Below are positions 36,199-48,455 of a DNA stretch of 64,000 nt, in pieces. The translations under genes and the position numbers were made by a program. Origin of the DNA: Synanceia verrucosa (Eukaryota; Chordata; Actinopteri; Perciformes; Synanceiidae); contig CM056564.1 of NCBI GenBank assembly GCA_029721515.1, forward strand, positions 5,456,011 to 5,520,010, in the 5' to 3' direction. The number at the start of each line of letters is the position of its first letter. The first letter of the stretch is position 1. Under the pieces are notes generated by a model. The model saw nothing but the letters and a program-made list of their open reading frames with translations, ran no database searches and had not been told where the DNA came from.

Positions 36199-36628
36199 GT
36201 AACTAGGGCTGTCAAAATTAACATGTTAACACGGATTAATCCATCATCATAATTAATCTGATTAAAAATGTTAACTCCATTAACCCATCTGCAGCAGAAG
36301 GAGTCTGAATCAACTCATTTCAGTTGGTCACAGTAGAGTTATCAACTCAAATGGTCAGTTGATCTAGTAGTGACAGGAAATAGAAACAACCAGACTAGTT
36401 TCTTCTTCTGGTCTCGTCTCATTGGAGGCTACAGTGCCTCTGAGTCTCTGCAGACCTCGAACAGACCAGCTGATGCTCCTCAGACTGTTGAAAGTGTTTA
36501 AGAAACACGTTCAGTGCAGATATATTCCCTTCTTCCTGTTTGCTCATGCAAAATGAAACATTAATATAGATTAAAATTATATAAAAATTATTCCAGAACA
36601 ACATGTGATTAATCGTTTGACAGCCTTA
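36199..36628. mobile_element. MITE with TAGGGCTGTCAA ends, nested in hAT copy 2
   Basis: The left end is TAGGGCTGTCAAAATTAAC and the right end TAATCGTTTGACAGCCTTA: inverted repeats of about 12 bp, with ATTAAT-rich subterminal sequence. It resembles fish hAT-type MITEs. I found no clear 8-bp duplication. It interrupts the host hAT MITE just after the CACTTGTAAC block. Confidence 0.7.
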
Positions 36629-37621
36629 AATGTGTATATGACAATCGCGCAGCAGTAGGCTTGTCATTTCGGTTGTGACGCATGTACTATAATGTCCCCC
36701 AGAATACGATAATTTAGCCTCTGGTGCGATAATTCTACAACGCTGACACTAACCATTCAGGAGCCATAGTTCTTTAAAAGGAACAGCTCGCTTTCAGTGT
36801 CATCACAGACACTTAAACCACAGGAGGATTGTCTGTTCAGTCTCTGTGATACTCACACAAGTGTAGAGCAAAGATCAACTCTGACTTGTCACATCCTGCT
36901 CATCTCCTCTTATTACTGGGTGTATTCCCTGAAGAAATCATGCATGAAGACTAGTAATCAGTCTACATATAGATGCGTATACGGTGCAGTATGTGATTGT
37001 GTTAGTGCACAGGTAAACCACAGGAGGACTTAACCCCTGTCAGGGAAGAATTGCTGTAATGAAGTAGTTAGAGTTCGTCCTCATTGTTCTCAGCTGGAAT
37101 CTTCAGGTGATTTTCTTTTTCTCCATTTTCATCATACTGTTTGTAACAAACCAGAATATGATTAAACAGTTTGAAATAGATCTTTATTCTCAGCAGGGGA
37201 CTGTGAATCACACTGTTTCTGTGCATAAAGAAGGGAAATGTTCTTGTTGATGTTTTTTTATGTGCAATTTGCTGCTGTTCCAGGTGTTTTGTTTCACAGG
37301 GAGGAGAGTGAATGGTTATTGATCAAGACTTGATGGAGTGCACTGCAGGATTGTTTTTTTTTTCTCTCATTATGGTTGTGCTTAACTTTGTAAAGTGAAA
37401 ATGAAAGGGAACACAAACTAAACAGGTGATTGCAACATGAAAGTGAAACTTAACACATGGAACATGTACAGAAATGTTCTGGGTGGAAGTCCTGTAATTG
37501 GACCCACCCTCCTCCCATAGTGTCCATAGTTTCCACTCTGTCACCACTGTCACTTTCTGTGCACTTTTTCTGAGTGTATACTTTTGCTGCCGATGGGTTT
37601 GCATGTCGTTAGCCATAGATA

Positions 37622-38042
37622 TAAAGCTAGGGTCGGTAATTTTGGAGAGCTAGCGAGGAAGCTAGCAAGATTTGAAAGTGGCACCTCTTCTAAGCCTCCT
37701 CCAAGCCCCTCCTCTGTCCAAAGCCACACCTCTTCTACTGCTAATTCTGTAGTTCTGCAAAGGAGTGTGCTGAATATTTCTGGCAGTGGTGAAGTGTGAT
37801 GCGAAACAGAGGAGGGCATGTGCATAACAAGACAAGAAGATATCTGATTGGTTCTTTCTATTCGGACCAAATGTCAGTCGATTGGTCAGAGTTTTTACAG
37901 TCCTGCAGCTGCTACAGAGGTCTGATTCTTTTCCTTCCTTTTTCTGAGTACATAATGTATTGACTGCTGTCAGGATGGAAGGACCATTTCACCCAGTAGA
38001 ACAAAAAGTGTTTCTGAACAGGATTACAGACTATAGCTTTAA
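37622..38042. mobile_element. MITE family B, full-length copy (B1)
   Basis: The ends TAAAGCTAGGGTCGGTAAT (37622) and ATTACAGACTATAGCTTTAA (to 38042) are imperfect inverted repeats. The 3' 290 bp match copy B2 (27294-27560). The right flank is TTAA; the left is TATA, possibly a decayed TTAA duplication. Confidence 0.72.
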
Positions 38043-38921
38043 TGGAGCCCGGTGTGTCTTAGACCTTGTGTGGTGGTAAAACATGTTGGTATCATCGCTG
38101 GGAATTAGAATCGACTGGGATAAGCAGAAGCCTTAGGATGTGTTCAGATATCACAGGGCTGTTCAGGGAATCAGAGAGGATAGGAAAAATCTAGGCTGCC
38201 CTCTTTTGTCTCCTTTTTTCCTCTTTTGTGTAGTTCCTCTTGAAAGAGGCATCCTTACATGGGACTTCCTGAATGTATTTGTGTCATGGAGACAACGCAG
38301 CTGAATGTGTTTATTGATTTATTTTCTAGTTCATCCATTTGTTTGTTCTGTTGCTTTGTATGTTTGTTCTCTTTGGAGCCTGGAGGGTAATTTGTTACCC
38401 TGTTGGTTTGCTTATCTGGTCACTTTGTCTGTTATTTAGTGAAAGGATGAACAGAATAACGGACATTTTGGCAGATGGATGGATGGATGGCTCAGGCCTC
38501 AGATCTGGTTCTGGTTCTCTTGGTTACATGTGATCTTGCCATTTATATAAATTAATTAGCAGACCAAACTCTTCCTGTCAGTGTTTACATGGTCATCAGT
38601 ATTGCATAGCAGCTTTCCAGAGACAAGTCTTTCTGTCAACATTGTTGAAGCACAGTCACTGGATAGTGATGAGTTCATGTTCAAGTAACCCTCAGTAGTA
38701 AGAACAATGTTTGCAAATCTCGATTTTTCATTTCTTAATAGAGATTTAAATAAAGTTCAGAATGACTTCCGTACCTCCGCTCCACAAGGTGTCGCTGTAG
38801 TGTTTCCTCGCTGCACGGCATTTGCGGTGAACAAGGCTTAAAACACTATCACAATTAAAAATGACATTTGGAGGCAATTTGGCTTTAAAAGGAAACTAAA
38901 TATGCATATATATATAAATAA

Positions 38922-39286
38922 GGGCGGCACGGTGGTGTAGTGGTTAACACTGTCGCCTCACAGCAAGAAGGTACCAGGTTTGAATCCCGGCCCGGGGCCT
39001 TTCTGTGTGGAGTTTACATGTTCTCCCCGTGTCTGTGTGGGTTCTCTCTGGGTACTCCAGCTTCCTCCCACCATCCAAAAACATGCATGGGGATTAGGTT
39101 AATTGGTTAATTTAAACTGACTGTAGGTGTGAATGTGAGTGTGAGTGGTTGTCTGTCTCTGTGTCCTGTGATGAACTGGAGACTTGTCCAGGGTGTCCCC
39201 TGCCTTTCACCCTAAGACAGCTGGGATAGGCTCCAGCCCCCCCCACAACCCTATGAGGATAAGAGGTAGATAATGGATGGATGGAT
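38922..39286 (+). mobile_element. tRNA-headed SINE, near full-length copy
   Basis: Head GGGCGGCACGGTGGTGTAGT, box-B-like region GGTTTGAATCCCGG, body with CATGTTCTCCCCGTGTCTGT, and tail TAATGGATGGATGGAT. The flanks are TA-rich, so a target duplication cannot be read with confidence. It ends about 270 bp upstream of the next neo1 exon. Confidence 0.9.
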
Positions 39287-39558
39287 ATATGTCATATATG
39301 TGTACATATATACAGTATTTACTTGGCCGCAGTTAATGTGAAATTGATTGACAATATTTTGTAATTCCTGTGAAATGGAATTTCTTCACTGACACAGATA
39401 TTGTGATGTATCATGAATTAAATTTCGTGATATTATCGTGGGCAAAATATTGTGATAGTATCATATCACAAGGTACCTGGTGATACCCAGCCCTACAAAG
39501 CAAGGTGTCAAATGATACGCCCCAGATTATTAACCACAGCTCTTTCTCTTTTACCCAG

Positions 39559-39707
39559 GTGCGAGCCTTCCCAAGCCCCAAGTGAAGACAGCCTCTCTGG
39601 GTCAGGCTGGTAAAGCTCGCTCCCCTCTGCTGCCCGTCTCAGTCCCCACAGCTCCAGACCTAACGGAGGAGGGGGGAGCAAAACCTGCAGAGGACTCAGC
39701 TGCCAAT
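39559..39707 (+). CDS. neo1: neo1 exon: cytoplasmic tail before P3
   Basis: This 149-nt exon (acceptor TTACCCAG, donor CCAAT|GTAAGT) starts at phase 1 and ends at phase 0. After a Ser completed from the previous exon it encodes ASLPKPQVKTASLGQAGKAR, SPLLPVSVPTAPDLTEEGGA and KPAEDSAAN. The VKTASLG, GKARSPLLPVSVPTAP and EDSAN cores match remembered neogenin, and DCC has a similar VKTASIG...VPSAPE stretch. The segment links P2 to P3 in the cytosol; its Ser/Thr-rich parts are possible phosphorylation sites (inference). Its asymmetric phase means skipping would disrupt the tail end, so it is expected to be constitutive. Confidence 0.96.
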
Positions 39708-41155
39708 GTAAGTCTGCAAGTCTTGAGAGAATGCTGTAGGAAGCGCTGTTGATTTAGTTTAACATCACATCAGTGGTTCAGAAACATTTTTTTTTGTATT
39801 TGTTGAAATTCTTACTTCATTCCAACAGCAATCACTTGATGAAATGCTCTGACAGCGTATTCTGGCTAGTTACTCAAGATAACCCACCCAAGCTTTCACG
39901 TGCATTTCAGTTTGTAGAGGTTTTCTAACTGCACACTGAAAATAGAACTTGTGTTTAAAGGGTGTCTAATAGTCGCAGAACTTGATACAATTTCTGATTA
40001 ATAAAATGTAATATTTTTGCAGCATCACAGTTTCAGATTTCTGAAGATCAGAAGCAGCTCTCATCATCTCATCTCTTCTTTGAGCTTGTGTTGTATTAAG
40101 TGCAGATCACATGGGTTCAATGGTTTCTCCAATTTGCACAAAGAACATGTAAAGATAATCTAAAAAAATCATTTTACAATCCATCCGGAGCTTTCTCAGT
40201 GTAATGCAGAGTGTGTCCTAAAATGGGGTCATTGCTGTAAATTTGCAGAAACCCTGCAGTGATCAAGAGGCATTGGAGATATAAAACTCCCATGTGTTAA
40301 AAGTCTTGGCCAGCATTTATTTTTTATCAGTTTCTCCTGTTTGTGCTTCCAGTAATATACTGTATCACAGCTCATCTAATCTAGTGAGTGAATTATACAG
40401 AATGAACCCATGATCTGCAAACAGGACTTGAGGATTAAGCACCACAAATCTGATCATTTAACATAATAACAAACAAGGCCAGTCAGTCTAACAGTAGTGA
40501 AATATCTCACATTCACAGTAGTAACAGTAGTATAGTACAGTGCCAGCAGCTCCTGCAGCAGTCATAGTTCAGTGAGCCAGCAGGCACTGAATGGATGTGG
40601 ATGTACGGTGTTGATATTTGCTGTCTTGCTTGACCTCATCTCTTCCCAAGAGGAAACACCAAGCTCGATGATAGCAACCTAGCCCCTGGGGGATTGTTGA
40701 CTGAGTCTGTGGGTGGATGCTGGTGGAGGTGGGGCAGCAACAGCAGAAAGTAACAGCAGAGCTTTCAGATGAGCAATGTGCTGGCAAGAAAGTGAGCAGA
40801 GCGCTGATTCAGAGAGGATGCAGTCATCATCATCTTTCAGATTTTGGCAAAAGGAAAGCATGGCCAGCATGCATAAAATAAAAATTGGATGCTAAGAATA
40901 TTAAAAAATGTTGGTTCCAATAGACAAATAGTAGCAGAAGAATCCAGATGGTGACTCAGGCTTTATCCTTTTTTTTGCTCAAAATATTATTTCCTCATTG
41001 TTTAAAATACATGGCCACAGTCACTCCTGGTGCACATTCAAACTGCTCATGGGTTTACATTGTAGTTAATGGAACGTCCAACGTGTCTCATACTGTGTCA
41101 CATGCCGATGACCATGACACAGCATTAGTATTTGATGCTCTGTGAATGAAAGAGG

Positions 41156-41776
41156 GCTAATGTAGGAGGAGGAGAGACAATATGTGGCAAGAGAAAGGGA
41201 AAGATAGGATGGGAAGAGGATGAGGAGAAAAGAAAGAAAAAACGGGAAAGGGTGAGGAAGGAGAGATGTAGGCAGGAAAACAGGAAATAGGAAAGAAGGC
41301 TGAGGGAAGAGAAGTTAAGGAGACAGGAAAGGAAGGAGGGGAGGCAGAGGATGACAAGCAGATGATGGTGATCTGGCCGGATGCCGGCCATGGGGACTTG
41401 TTAAATATTCATATATGACTCAATGACAGTAGGATGGGAGGAGGTGTCGCCATGGCAACGAGAAGAGAGGAGAAGAGAGGAGAAGACAGGAAAATGGAGG
41501 AGGAGGAAAAAGAGGAAGAATCAAGGAGAAGGAAAAAAGGAAAGGAAACAAAACAGGAAGATAGATGAAGAAAAAGGAAAGGAAGAGTACAGGAGCAGGA
41601 GGTGTTGTTGTGGTAACACAAGGAGAGCAGGCATGCTTCAGGTCGATGAAGGATGGAGGGAACAAGAAGAGAGATACAGAAGGGGGGATGGCAGAGAGAT
41701 ACAGAAGATGAGAGGCGGTGAGACAAAGAAAACCAGGAGAGGCGATGAAAGTGATAAGGAGGAGTGGAGCAAATGA
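41156..41776 (+). repeat. Purine-rich (GGA/GAA) strand-asymmetric block
   Basis: Over about 620 nt the + strand is dominated by A and G, with GAGGAG, GGAAAG and GAAGAGAGGAG repeated irregularly. The K/E/R-rich + frame and the S/F/L-rich minus frames are compositional artefacts. A short mixed segment near 41385-41450 interrupts it. Confidence 0.85.
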
Positions 41777-44269
41777 GATGAGGGGGTTAAAGGTCAACAG
41801 GTCTTTCTCTTCATCTGCTGTTCTATCTCTATAATTGATCTAGTATTTTCCCATCAGCCCCCTGGCCTATCTATCACACACAGTAGTTAATAGACTGACA
41901 CAGATACAGAGTGAGTGAAAAATGTAAGTACAATGGAGGAGCTTTTAGTATGTTGTTAGCTCAGTGACAGTAGGAGAGGCTGATAAAATGTCTGGTTCCT
42001 AGTGAATATGTTGAAAACTTTCAAATATTGTTTCACTTTTAAAATGCCTTCTTGAGTTCCTAGAACAGCTGCCACAGTGAGTACATGGAGCAGCAGGATA
42101 TTATGTGTTTTTAATCAACGTCTTCACATCGTGTCTTTCATACGCAATATAAATGCAATGTAAATACTACAGTAAGAGCTTAGGGTATAGTAGGTATAGT
42201 TTAGGGTAAAAAAATGGGTAGGTGGGGCGGTGGATGGGTCCAACAAACACCAGACTTTTAACCAAGAGACTGGTGTTCAAGACCAGCATTTTATAGCGAA
42301 GCATGGTGGCCGAGGTGCCCTCAAAACTCTCACCTCTATCTTCTCCTCTGTGTGTGTGTGACTGTTTACTCCTGGCTTTACAAATTCCATCAGCTGACCT
42401 TTAACCAGTGGCAATTCTGGGAATTTTAAACTGAGCTGGGCCAGGGGTGGCAAAGAGACATTCAGAGGTGGCCACAAAGAATGTCAATGTTCACGCACAG
42501 TGCAGATATGTTTATTTAAGTGTTAATATTCACTGTTGGACGAAAATAATAAAGTATAAACAGCTGTTGACGGTCAGCCTCTTGTTTTGCAGAACTTTTA
42601 TAGTCAAATAGGCTAACTTTAACAATGACAAATAAATAGGACCCTTTTCTGAGCATATTTACAAAAAGAGTATTAAGCAAACCACAGAACAAAAAAGCAT
42701 AATTCAAACTCTGGGTTCTTATCCAACCTAGGTTTGTGCTCCAGTATTGAAATGAAAGCCAATAACATGGCAGAAATGTTGGCTCCATTATTTAATTAAA
42801 CAACAATTTGATTTGATTAAACAACAATAAGCAAATGCTGAGATCCAGGTTGATCATACAGTTCACTGACAACAATTTTTATATATACTAATTATATATG
42901 CAGCTGTGCAGCCTTTCTAATAACAGACCTTTGCTTAGCTCTCTATTTGGAGCTAATAAACGCACCCATTACTAAAATGTTTTTTGTCCCTTTAAAATAT
43001 GGTCCTACCCTTATAACAAGCTGTCATTCAGAAGCAGGATTCCTCAGTAACAAGTTATCCTGCATGTTGATCCTCCTCTCCATGCAGCAGAAATACTGCT
43101 TTTGATTAAAACAAACTCAAGTTTGTTTCCTCTCTTGGTTCGGACCTTTTTAGCCGGTGTGAATACAATCACTTGAACTCTGGTGTGGACCAAACAAGCG
43201 GACTGAGACCCAGCTGAGGAGCTGGTCTCAGAGCGGTTCCTATCGAATCCTGGTGCGGTTCCTTTCAGTCCGACCTCGATCTGACCCAGTTGCAAAAAAA
43301 TCTACCTTTTTGGATTTGACAGGCTCCTGTAGTTTATAATAATTTGATCTTGCATCTCCAAATATCCTACCTGTTCCGTCTTCTGTGCAGTAGACCAGTT
43401 GTCTGTACTGTAGCATGTTGGACACACATGAGAGCTCTCCTTCTCAGCTGTTTTGCTGCACGTCTTCATCATTGCAAAATAATAAGCATGATATAAATAA
43501 TTATAATTATAATGTAAAACTCATGTTGCGTCAAACAGTCTTGATGCTGGAACATTTCTGCACTAGTGGACCTTCCTGGTGTGAAGACACCCTGGCTGTG
43601 TCCAGCTTTTTACCAGAACCCTCAGTAGTAGTTTGTCATTTAGTGTTTCGGTGTTTCATTTTGAACACAGTGTTTGTGGTCTAAAAAGTTCACATATTCT
43701 CCCTTTGCTCTGCTGTGTCGGGATGAATCTCTGACGGATTATAGAGGAGCATGAATCCAGGTCAGCAGGCCGCCAGAGATAACAGGATATCAGAGAGGAA
43801 CACGGACCATCGACAAACGTTTTGTCCCATTGATGAAACGTTTACCGACTCAGTTAAACTCTGTAACAGGTCAACAAATGAGATCAGGAGGTCACTGAGA
43901 TTTTATACACTGTTATGTATTTCCAGGCGCCTTTCTTGCCCATGGAAGATGGAAAATAACTGGCAGTATGGGGCTTTCAGAAGAGCTTTTATTACCTCAT
44001 CCAGAGTGAAAGAGGAAGGTCAAACGGTCACACTGGTGGTGTGTACTACACAGATAAATGACAGCCGTACAGGTGCTGTTAGTCCTTTTTCTTCCCATGC
44101 TGTGAATCATTCAGAGATATGTCAACTCTCAGTGATTCACTGAAAAGCCACTGGAGAACTGTGGAAAATGATGCGTTTAAATCCTTACTTATACCATACA
44201 TACCGTAAAGTAATTTACAATACGTCTATTAGACAAAACTGTGAATTGTAACTGCACCATATAGGAAGA

Positions 44270-44660
44270 GAGTGTACCATTCTTGGGGATCTATTAGCAG
44301 AAATGGAATACAATATTCCATTTGTATATTTCTGCATATTTCCTGCTAGAAATTTTATCAAAATACATTTGAAGTCATAAGCCATCTTCAAATATTGCAT
44401 TTTCCACTGAGAATGTCAGGAATGTCCACCATATTTTCACAAAAAGAGCAGCCTGCATCTAACGTCATGTGATCACAACTCTGGTTCCCAATTATGTGGG
44501 TTATATATGAATTATAGTGCAATACTTTTTGTAGTAATTTGTATGAATATTGGATGAGAACAGCCTGGCCAGGGAGTGGTGAGTGGAGGGGTACTCCATT
44601 GGTTGCAATCTGCAACCACAACAAAGATTTTGCCAAATCCCACACACTGTCCCTTTAAAT
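44270..44660 (-). mobile_element. MITE-like repeat ending in CACTGTCCCTTTAA
   Basis: On the minus strand it begins TTTAAAGGGACAGTGTGTGG, then has TTGCAGATTGCAACCAATGG, and later ATTTCTGCTAATAGATCCCC. These are landmarks of a common fish MITE known to me by pattern. The other terminus is unclear. Confidence 0.6.
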
Positions 44661-44783
44661 GATAATATCATTTCCAAAGCTCATAAACAGTACAATAAAT
44701 GAGTGTAGCATAAGTAGTGTGTCTTCTTGGAGGACATACTGAAGAACCTTCCAAATTTGGACAATATATTAATGAGCAACTGA

Positions 44784-45543
44784 AGCCCAATTTACACCGC
44801 CCACATTACCGCAGCGCAGCGTTTCTCGTATGTATTACGGATGTATTGCTTACAACATCAATTTACACCGGGAGCGTTTTACAGCGTAGCGCTGCATGCG
44901 AGACTGATCCACACTCTCAGGAGATTCTCAACATAACGTAGTGAACTTCCTGTTTACTATGTACAGCTGCTCATTACTTCGCAGCTGATCTCTCCTTTGT
45001 TCTTCCTTTGTCTGTTTTTGGCAAGTTTTTGAAACTCATTCAATTGCACACATAGGCTACAGTAGAATTTACTCACCGTCAACTCCACTTCTGCAATTTC
45101 TCTCCATGCATTCTCCTTTCTGTTGCTGTCTTTATAAAAGGCGTTGAACATCATAAATAATGCCGTGTGTCTCCACTTTGATGATAAATCTTTCCTCATT
45201 CATTATTTGGCCTTCCACCGGTTATGCTGCTAAAATGAAGTAGCCGGAATTCACGCGTGACATTTTATTTTGAAAATCCACCGGAAACTCTTTTATTCTG
45301 GTGTCTGACTTCCTGTCTGCTCGATCTAGTTAGTGGAGCTTGTTGTGTTTCGGCCACGACACGGCTTGGAAATAGAACCAGCACGCATCTCTCGCGATGC
45401 CGCACGTGATACACGCTGAGAACGCTGCAGTTACGCTGGAGGTGTAAATTGACTCACTGACTTTAATGAAAGTGATTCACAGCAGCTGTCGCTGTGCTGC
45501 AGTTACTGTACGCTGCTGTTACATATGTGGTGTAAATTGGGCT
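44784..45543. mobile_element. MITE with AGCCCAATTTACACC inverted ends
   Basis: The left AGCCCAATTTACACC (44784-44798) is perfectly inverted at the right (45529-45543). The flanks are TGA and TAA, compatible with a 3-bp Harbinger-type duplication with one change. GTAGCGCTGC, CAGCGCAGCG and similar subterminal words recur near both ends. It is 760 bp with no coding capacity. Confidence 0.75.
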
Positions 45544-47015
45544 TAATAGTCAAATATTTTCCTTCTTGTTGAATTTATATCAGCTCTAGAACACACCCAA
45601 TGTCATTACTGTTGGGAACTGTTAGAGTGAATGACACTGTATGAGTGAGTCAAGAAAAATGTATATAAAAAAATTATGCTGAGATTCCAAATTAATATTC
45701 TGGTGCCATTTTTTTGTCATTGTAAAGAAAAATCACTAATTGGTTGGGAAAATGCGTGCCAGTGAAGCATTCAAAATGTGATATACATTATTATTGACTA
45801 TGAGTTATCATTTTACTGTCTGTCGTAAACTGGCTGCTGCTGCTGGATTCAGGGTGTTTATTGGCTGATGGTTTAAATGGAGGGATATAAAAATCTATAA
45901 ATGACTTAGGTTAAGGTGCCCTGAGGCTGAAAGAGGTCGAAAGCTGATCCAGCATGACTCTGTCTGGTCAGGTTAAAAGCTTTATCACAATGATTTCTAA
46001 ATGCGGATCAGCAGGTTCAGGACTCTCGAGAGGGAGGTTTGCAGTATGCATGCCTAATTTCAAAATAAAAGGCTGAACACCTGAGAGATATTTCGATTTT
46101 TTTTAATTTAGTTTCATTGTCAAGCTACTGATTGTATTTACAATTAACTAATTAAATGTATAGTCAGAAATCTTATCCAACAGTCAAAGACCAAAAGATA
46201 TTCAGTTTACAATGACATAAAGGAAAGAAAAGACACATTTCCATATGGAAACAGAATATTCCTGAGAATTGTTTCTGCAAAGATTAAAATTGTTAGCTAT
46301 AAATTATTTTGCGTATGTACATTTAATTTTTAGAATAGTAAAATTTAGTTTTTCAGCGTATATTTTTTTGAAACAGTAGGTCTGAAATGATTAGTCAATC
46401 AACCAAATGACAGGAAAACAAAACAGCAGCTACCTGAATTTATTAATATTTTAGTTGTCCTTAATCTAAAATTACAACTAGTTTGTAGATCCAAATGTAA
46501 GCATTTTCTGCATCTTATATATTTAGCTTTTGTAGTTATGGACAAAACAAGCAATTTGACAATGTGGTGGACATTTTTGACATTATTTACATTTTATGGC
46601 ATAATACCTTGTGAAAATAACCCTTATAATTGAAAGATGTCCATTGTAAGGCTGTTTAATTTGCACACAGATGATTAAACACAAAGAAAACACTTTTTTT
46701 TCTATATCTGTAGATTTGCTTCAGCAGTTTCACAATGTTTTAATAGGTGGTTTTTCTGCTCTGCAGTGTAATGAAGGACTCATCCGCTGACTGTACACAG
46801 TGCTAATTTAGTACAAGTATGTGGAGAGGGCTTTGTGCATTGACATAAAACCATTCAATTCAAATATTTCCACTGAGCCTTTATTGGTTTTTCACAGCAT
46901 GCTGAGGAGAATATTGAATTTTTTTTTCCAACTGCAAAGACAAACTCTGCATGAAGGCCACGCTCAATATAACACACTGAGAGAGGGAGTATGGGAGAGA
47001 TGTGCTCTTGACTGT

Positions 47016-47041
47016 CACACACACACACACACACACACACA
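47016..47041 (+). repeat. (CA)n microsatellite
   Basis: A pure CA run of 13 units. Confidence 0.95.
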
Positions 47042-48253
47042 TTCACAGAGATGGAGGCACTTAAGCAGCCCACTCAGAGGTGACAGTGTGGAGCTGCACT
47101 GAACATGCCATTACACAGTGATCACAGGGTCTCTGCTGGATAAAAGTACAGCCGTTTACTCCGCCGCTATGTCCTGTCCTTTGAAACACATACAGACCAA
47201 CGACATCAACAACTCCCGACATGTTTGATATGGTCCATTCCGAGGAATCTAACCTGCTGTGACACAGCTGGTGAACATGGATATTATCACTGGGTTTATA
47301 TTTCATGTGGCCCATTAACTTCACACCCTGTGAACTTTCCATTCCTAATCATTTTCCTTTTTTATTTTGATATTCTCCCCTTAGGCAGCCATTGGTTTCA
47401 GTTCAGCTCAACTTGCAAACCTGAAACAGTCGACATACAGTCACCTTTTATTTGATTCAGCCTTAAGTGCACATTGAAACGTTGTGAACCTGATAAAAAA
47501 AAGACATTGTGATGGATTGGGGATGGGTGAATGCTGTGCATGCTCAGTCTCAAGTTTTACCTTTCAAGACCTTCATTTTGGCTCCTCCAATCACAGAAAT
47601 AACAAGTTTGTGTCCTAGTCATAGTTAGGTGACCCAAACATAATGCAGGTGGCAGTTACAATGAACAGCAGTAGTTCAAGCAACCTCAAACAACAGGCAT
47701 ACTGTATGCATATCTTGCTGTTCTGCACTTCTTTTGAATTACTCTCACACAGTTTCCTTCATAGTTATTTAAGTCATTAGAAAGCAAGACATGTCTTCTG
47801 TTTTGTTGCTCTATGACACAAAGAAATCAACAAAAAAGGTAGATACTTCACTGACAACATGAGATTTGAATCAGTGGCTACTAAAGGTAATTTAGATCAG
47901 CAGGCAGTCAACTGCATTTAAATGGCTGTCATTCATCATACAGGGGGCATCTATTTTACATTAAAATATGGTAAGTTAAATACTGCAGAAACAGCGTGTA
48001 ACCAGAATGTGTAACTTTAGATCTACAGTTGGGTTTGACCTTCACTTAACAGACAGCAGCATCGCTGTTGTCATGCTGTCAGAGCTCAAATGACGTCCGT
48101 TGCTCTGTTAAGCTAAAAGCTTTCCACTGACAAAAACAGAAAGGCTGTTATTGTGAAGTAACAAGAGAAAGTACTGGCTTTGTCATTGAGGTCATTCACC
48201 AAGGGCTAAGACCATAGCACAGACATCCAGGCAGGTTTTTGTAACGTTCATAG

Positions 48254-48379
<126 letters not shown>

Positions 48380-48399
48380 CCTCTGATACCAGCCCTGCC

Positions 48400-48455
48400 C
48401 AGCCCTCAGCCCCGCCTAGCCCAGCCCAGCCTAGCCCAGCCCAGCCTAGCCCTCA
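48400..48455 (+). repeat. Short CCCAG/CCTAG tandem repeat after the stop codon
   Basis: Pentamers CCCAG and CCTAG alternate over about 50 nt, starting about 20 nt after the neo1 stop. The opposite strand is a run of GG pairs that might form a two-tier G-quadruplex; on the RNA strand it is C-rich. Confidence 0.85.

Larger units (their letters stand above)
34810..36745. mobile_element. hAT-type MITE (copy 2) carrying nested insertions
   Basis: The ends TAGTGTTGCC (34810) and CAACGCTG (to 36745) match the hAT MITE at 3030-3478. The element is flanked by a perfect 8-bp direct repeat ACACTAAC (34802-34809 and 36746-36753). Internal landmarks are shared: AATGATAATTTGACCGTT with 3113-3130, CATTAGTTCCCACCTGTCAT with 3290-3308, and GTGACGCATGTAC...ATAATTCTAC with 3391-3455. 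It is inflated to 1936 bp by a SINE (34986-35971, itself split by a Harbinger-like MITE) and a second MITE (36199-36628). Confidence 0.88.
25262..39558 (+). other. neo1: neo1 intron (14.3 kb)
   Basis: This is the largest intron. Contents: a Tc1-like element (25512-26880), a TG run (27041-27065), truncated MITE copy B2 (27294-27560), an AAGTAA-rich repeat (27585-28335), SINE (30176-30540), a nested hAT/SINE/MITE stack (34810-36745), MITE copy B1 (37622-38042) and SINE (38922-39286). 28860-29090 and 32040-32215 look like plain non-repetitive sequence. The acceptor is TTACCCAG. No exon is recognised. Confidence 0.82.

Noticed and set aside
41420..41797. Ser/Phe/Leu-rich minus-strand and Lys/Glu-rich plus-strand frames
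   Set aside because: They are compositional products of the purine-rich block.
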